Source: Bacteroidales bacterium (GTDB lineage: Bacteria > Bacteroidota > Bacteroidia > Bacteroidales > VadinHA17). Taken from it: DNA of 6,941 nt. Shown here piece after piece: positions 5,944-6,941 of the stretch. The position numbers and the translations under genes were made by a program. The stretch covers positions 1 through 6,941 of the forward strand of contig DOTV01000234.1 of assembly GCA_003520925.1 (NCBI GenBank). The letters are read 5' to 3'. Positions within the stretch are counted from its first letter, which is position 1, and every line of letters starts with the position of its first letter. The notes under the pieces are model-generated. The model was given only the letters and a program-made list of their open reading frames with translations. It did no database searches and was not told the DNA's origin.

Positions 5944-6941
5944 ATGGTTGAACATCCGGTTGTTTTTGTTGCTTTTCAGGAATTTGACAATCTTGGTGTC
6001 GGGTATGTAGCTTCAATGCTTTCGGTAAAAGGCTACAAAACACATATTATTGATTTTCGGAACAGCAGGGAGGAAATCTTGGAGCTTATCAGAAGGGAAA
6101 ATCCCCTGGTAGTTGGTTTCTCAGTGATCTTTCAGTATCATATATATGAATTCAGAGAATTAATAGATTATTTAAGAAAATCGGGAATCAAATCTCATTT
6201 CTCAGCCGGCGGACAATATGCAAGCATGAGATATGAAGATCTTTTTAATTTAATTCCCTCACTTGATTCAATTGTAAGGTTTGAAGGTGAATATACTTTT
6301 CTTGAGGTTGTCAATTGTATTCATTCCGGATCGGACTGGAGGAAAATTAAAGGCCTTGCTTTTAAGGAAAATGGCACAATAAAAATTACTCCTCTTCGTC
6401 CTCCGGAGATGGACCTTGACAAGTTCCCGTTTCCGGTCCGAACCCGCCCTGGAAATTTCGCCCTTGACAGAAAATTTTCAACACTGATTGCGGGCAGAGG
6501 TTGCATAAATAATTGCTCCTTTTGCAACAACACGGAATATATCAGACAATCTTCGGTACCCTTCAGGCGATTAAGAAAGCCGGAAATGGTAGCGGAGGAA
6601 ATCGATTTTCTCCATCATAAAAAAGACTGCTCAGTGTTTCTATTTGAAGATGATGATTTTCCTGTAAAAACCAGCAACGGATCTGATTGGACTGAAAGGT
6701 TTTGCAGAGCACTTAAAAAGAAAAAGCTGGTTAAAAAGATCATCTGGAAAATCAACTGTCGTCCTGATGAGGTGGATTATGAAAGTTTTAAAATGATGAA
6801 AGATCACGGTTTATTCCTGACCTTTCTGGGGATAGATGATGGCACAGATAACGGACTTGCAAGACTTAACAAGCATATGAAACTGGAAGATAGTTTAAGG
6901 GGTATCAGCACTCTTAAAGATCTTGAAATCGGCTTTGATTA
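5944..6941 (+). CDS. Cobalamin-binding-domain radical SAM protein (5' part, runs off the window)
   Basis: The frame is open from ATG 5944 to the window end: 332 codons plus two bases. An in-frame TAA directly before the ATG (5941-5943) makes this the furthest upstream start. Residues 1 to about 120 look like the Rossmann-type B12-binding domain of class B radical SAM enzymes: LGVGYVASMLSVKGY at 17-31, LVVGFSVIF at 55-63, SAGGQYAS at 87-94 and VRFEGEYTFLEVV at 111-123. No DxHxxG cobalamin-ligand motif is seen, as is usual in this class. The radical SAM domain follows with GRGCINNCSFC at 184-194; C187, C191 and C194 form the CxxxCxxC site for the 4Fe-4S cluster. FEDDDF at 235-240 and FLGIDDGTDNGLARLNK at 295-311 fit the following barrel strands. 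Family members include methyltransferases and BchE-like cyclases. The substrate here cannot be told because the C-terminal part is missing. Confidence 0.9.
   Translation, partial: MVEHPVVFVAFQEFDNLGVGYVASMLSVKGYKTHIIDFRNSREEILELIRRENPLVVGFSVIFQYHIYEFRELIDYLRKSGIKSHFSAGGQYASMRYEDLFNLIPSLDSIVRFEGEYTFLEVVNCIHSGSDWRKIKGLAFKENGTIKITPLRPPEMDLDKFPFPVRTRPGNFALDRKFSTLIAGRGCINNCSFCNNTEYIRQSSVPFRRLRKPEMVAEEIDFLHHKKDCSVFLFEDDDFPVKTSNGSDWTERFCRALKKKKLVKKIIWKINCRPDEVDYESFKMMKDHGLFLTFLGIDDGTDNGLARLNKHMKLEDSLRGISTLKDLEIGFD

Noticed and set aside
6321..6533. Minus-strand ORF of 70 codons
   Set aside because: It lies antisense to the radical SAM gene, including part of the cluster-binding motif region, and has no protein-like signature.

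Overview
The window reads as chromosomal DNA of a member of the Bacteroidota, probably Bacteroidales or a close relative. The grounds are: a long-form LysRS with an extra C-terminal module of about 75 residues, start codons without Shine-Dalgarno sequences but with A/T-rich leaders, promoter elements resembling the Bacteroidota -33/-7 type (TTTG and TAnnTTTG), and frequent AGG/AGA arginine codons. This placement is inference; no rRNA or other marker is present. All six genes are on the + strand and the gaps between them are short, at most about 150 bp. No tRNA, CRISPR array, transposase or phage gene was seen.

Layout: (1) 1-603, the C-terminal 200 residues of an FGGY sugar kinase most like L-fuculokinase. 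(2) 604-716, a gap with an unusual C-tract/hairpin/A-tract element. (3) 717-1571, a complete fold-type IV PLP enzyme with the D-alanine (D-amino acid) transaminase signature. (4) 1631-3355, class II lysyl-tRNA synthetase, complete. (5) 3505-5586, a 693-residue membrane protein with three predicted N-terminal membrane segments, a TolB/FlgO-like domain and a TPR tail. (6) 5635-5823, a 62-residue protein I do not recognise. (7) 5944-6941, the first 332 residues of a cobalamin-binding-domain radical SAM enzyme that runs off the window.

The genes do not form one obvious pathway. The kinase belongs to deoxy-sugar catabolism whose other genes would lie upstream. The transaminase supplies D-amino acids for the cell wall and LysRS serves translation; these two are housekeeping genes 59 bp apart. 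The TPR protein appears to start its own transcription unit, with a reasonable promoter match at 3444-3476, and the 62-residue gene follows it after 48 bp and may be co-transcribed. The radical SAM gene begins 120 bp further on and may lead another unit.

Most of the window is ordinary core genome. The parts most worth a second look are the TolB-TPR membrane protein, the unrecognised small gene between it and the radical SAM gene, the radical SAM enzyme itself (substrate unknown) and the C-rich intergenic element. I do not see firm evidence for a new multi-gene system.
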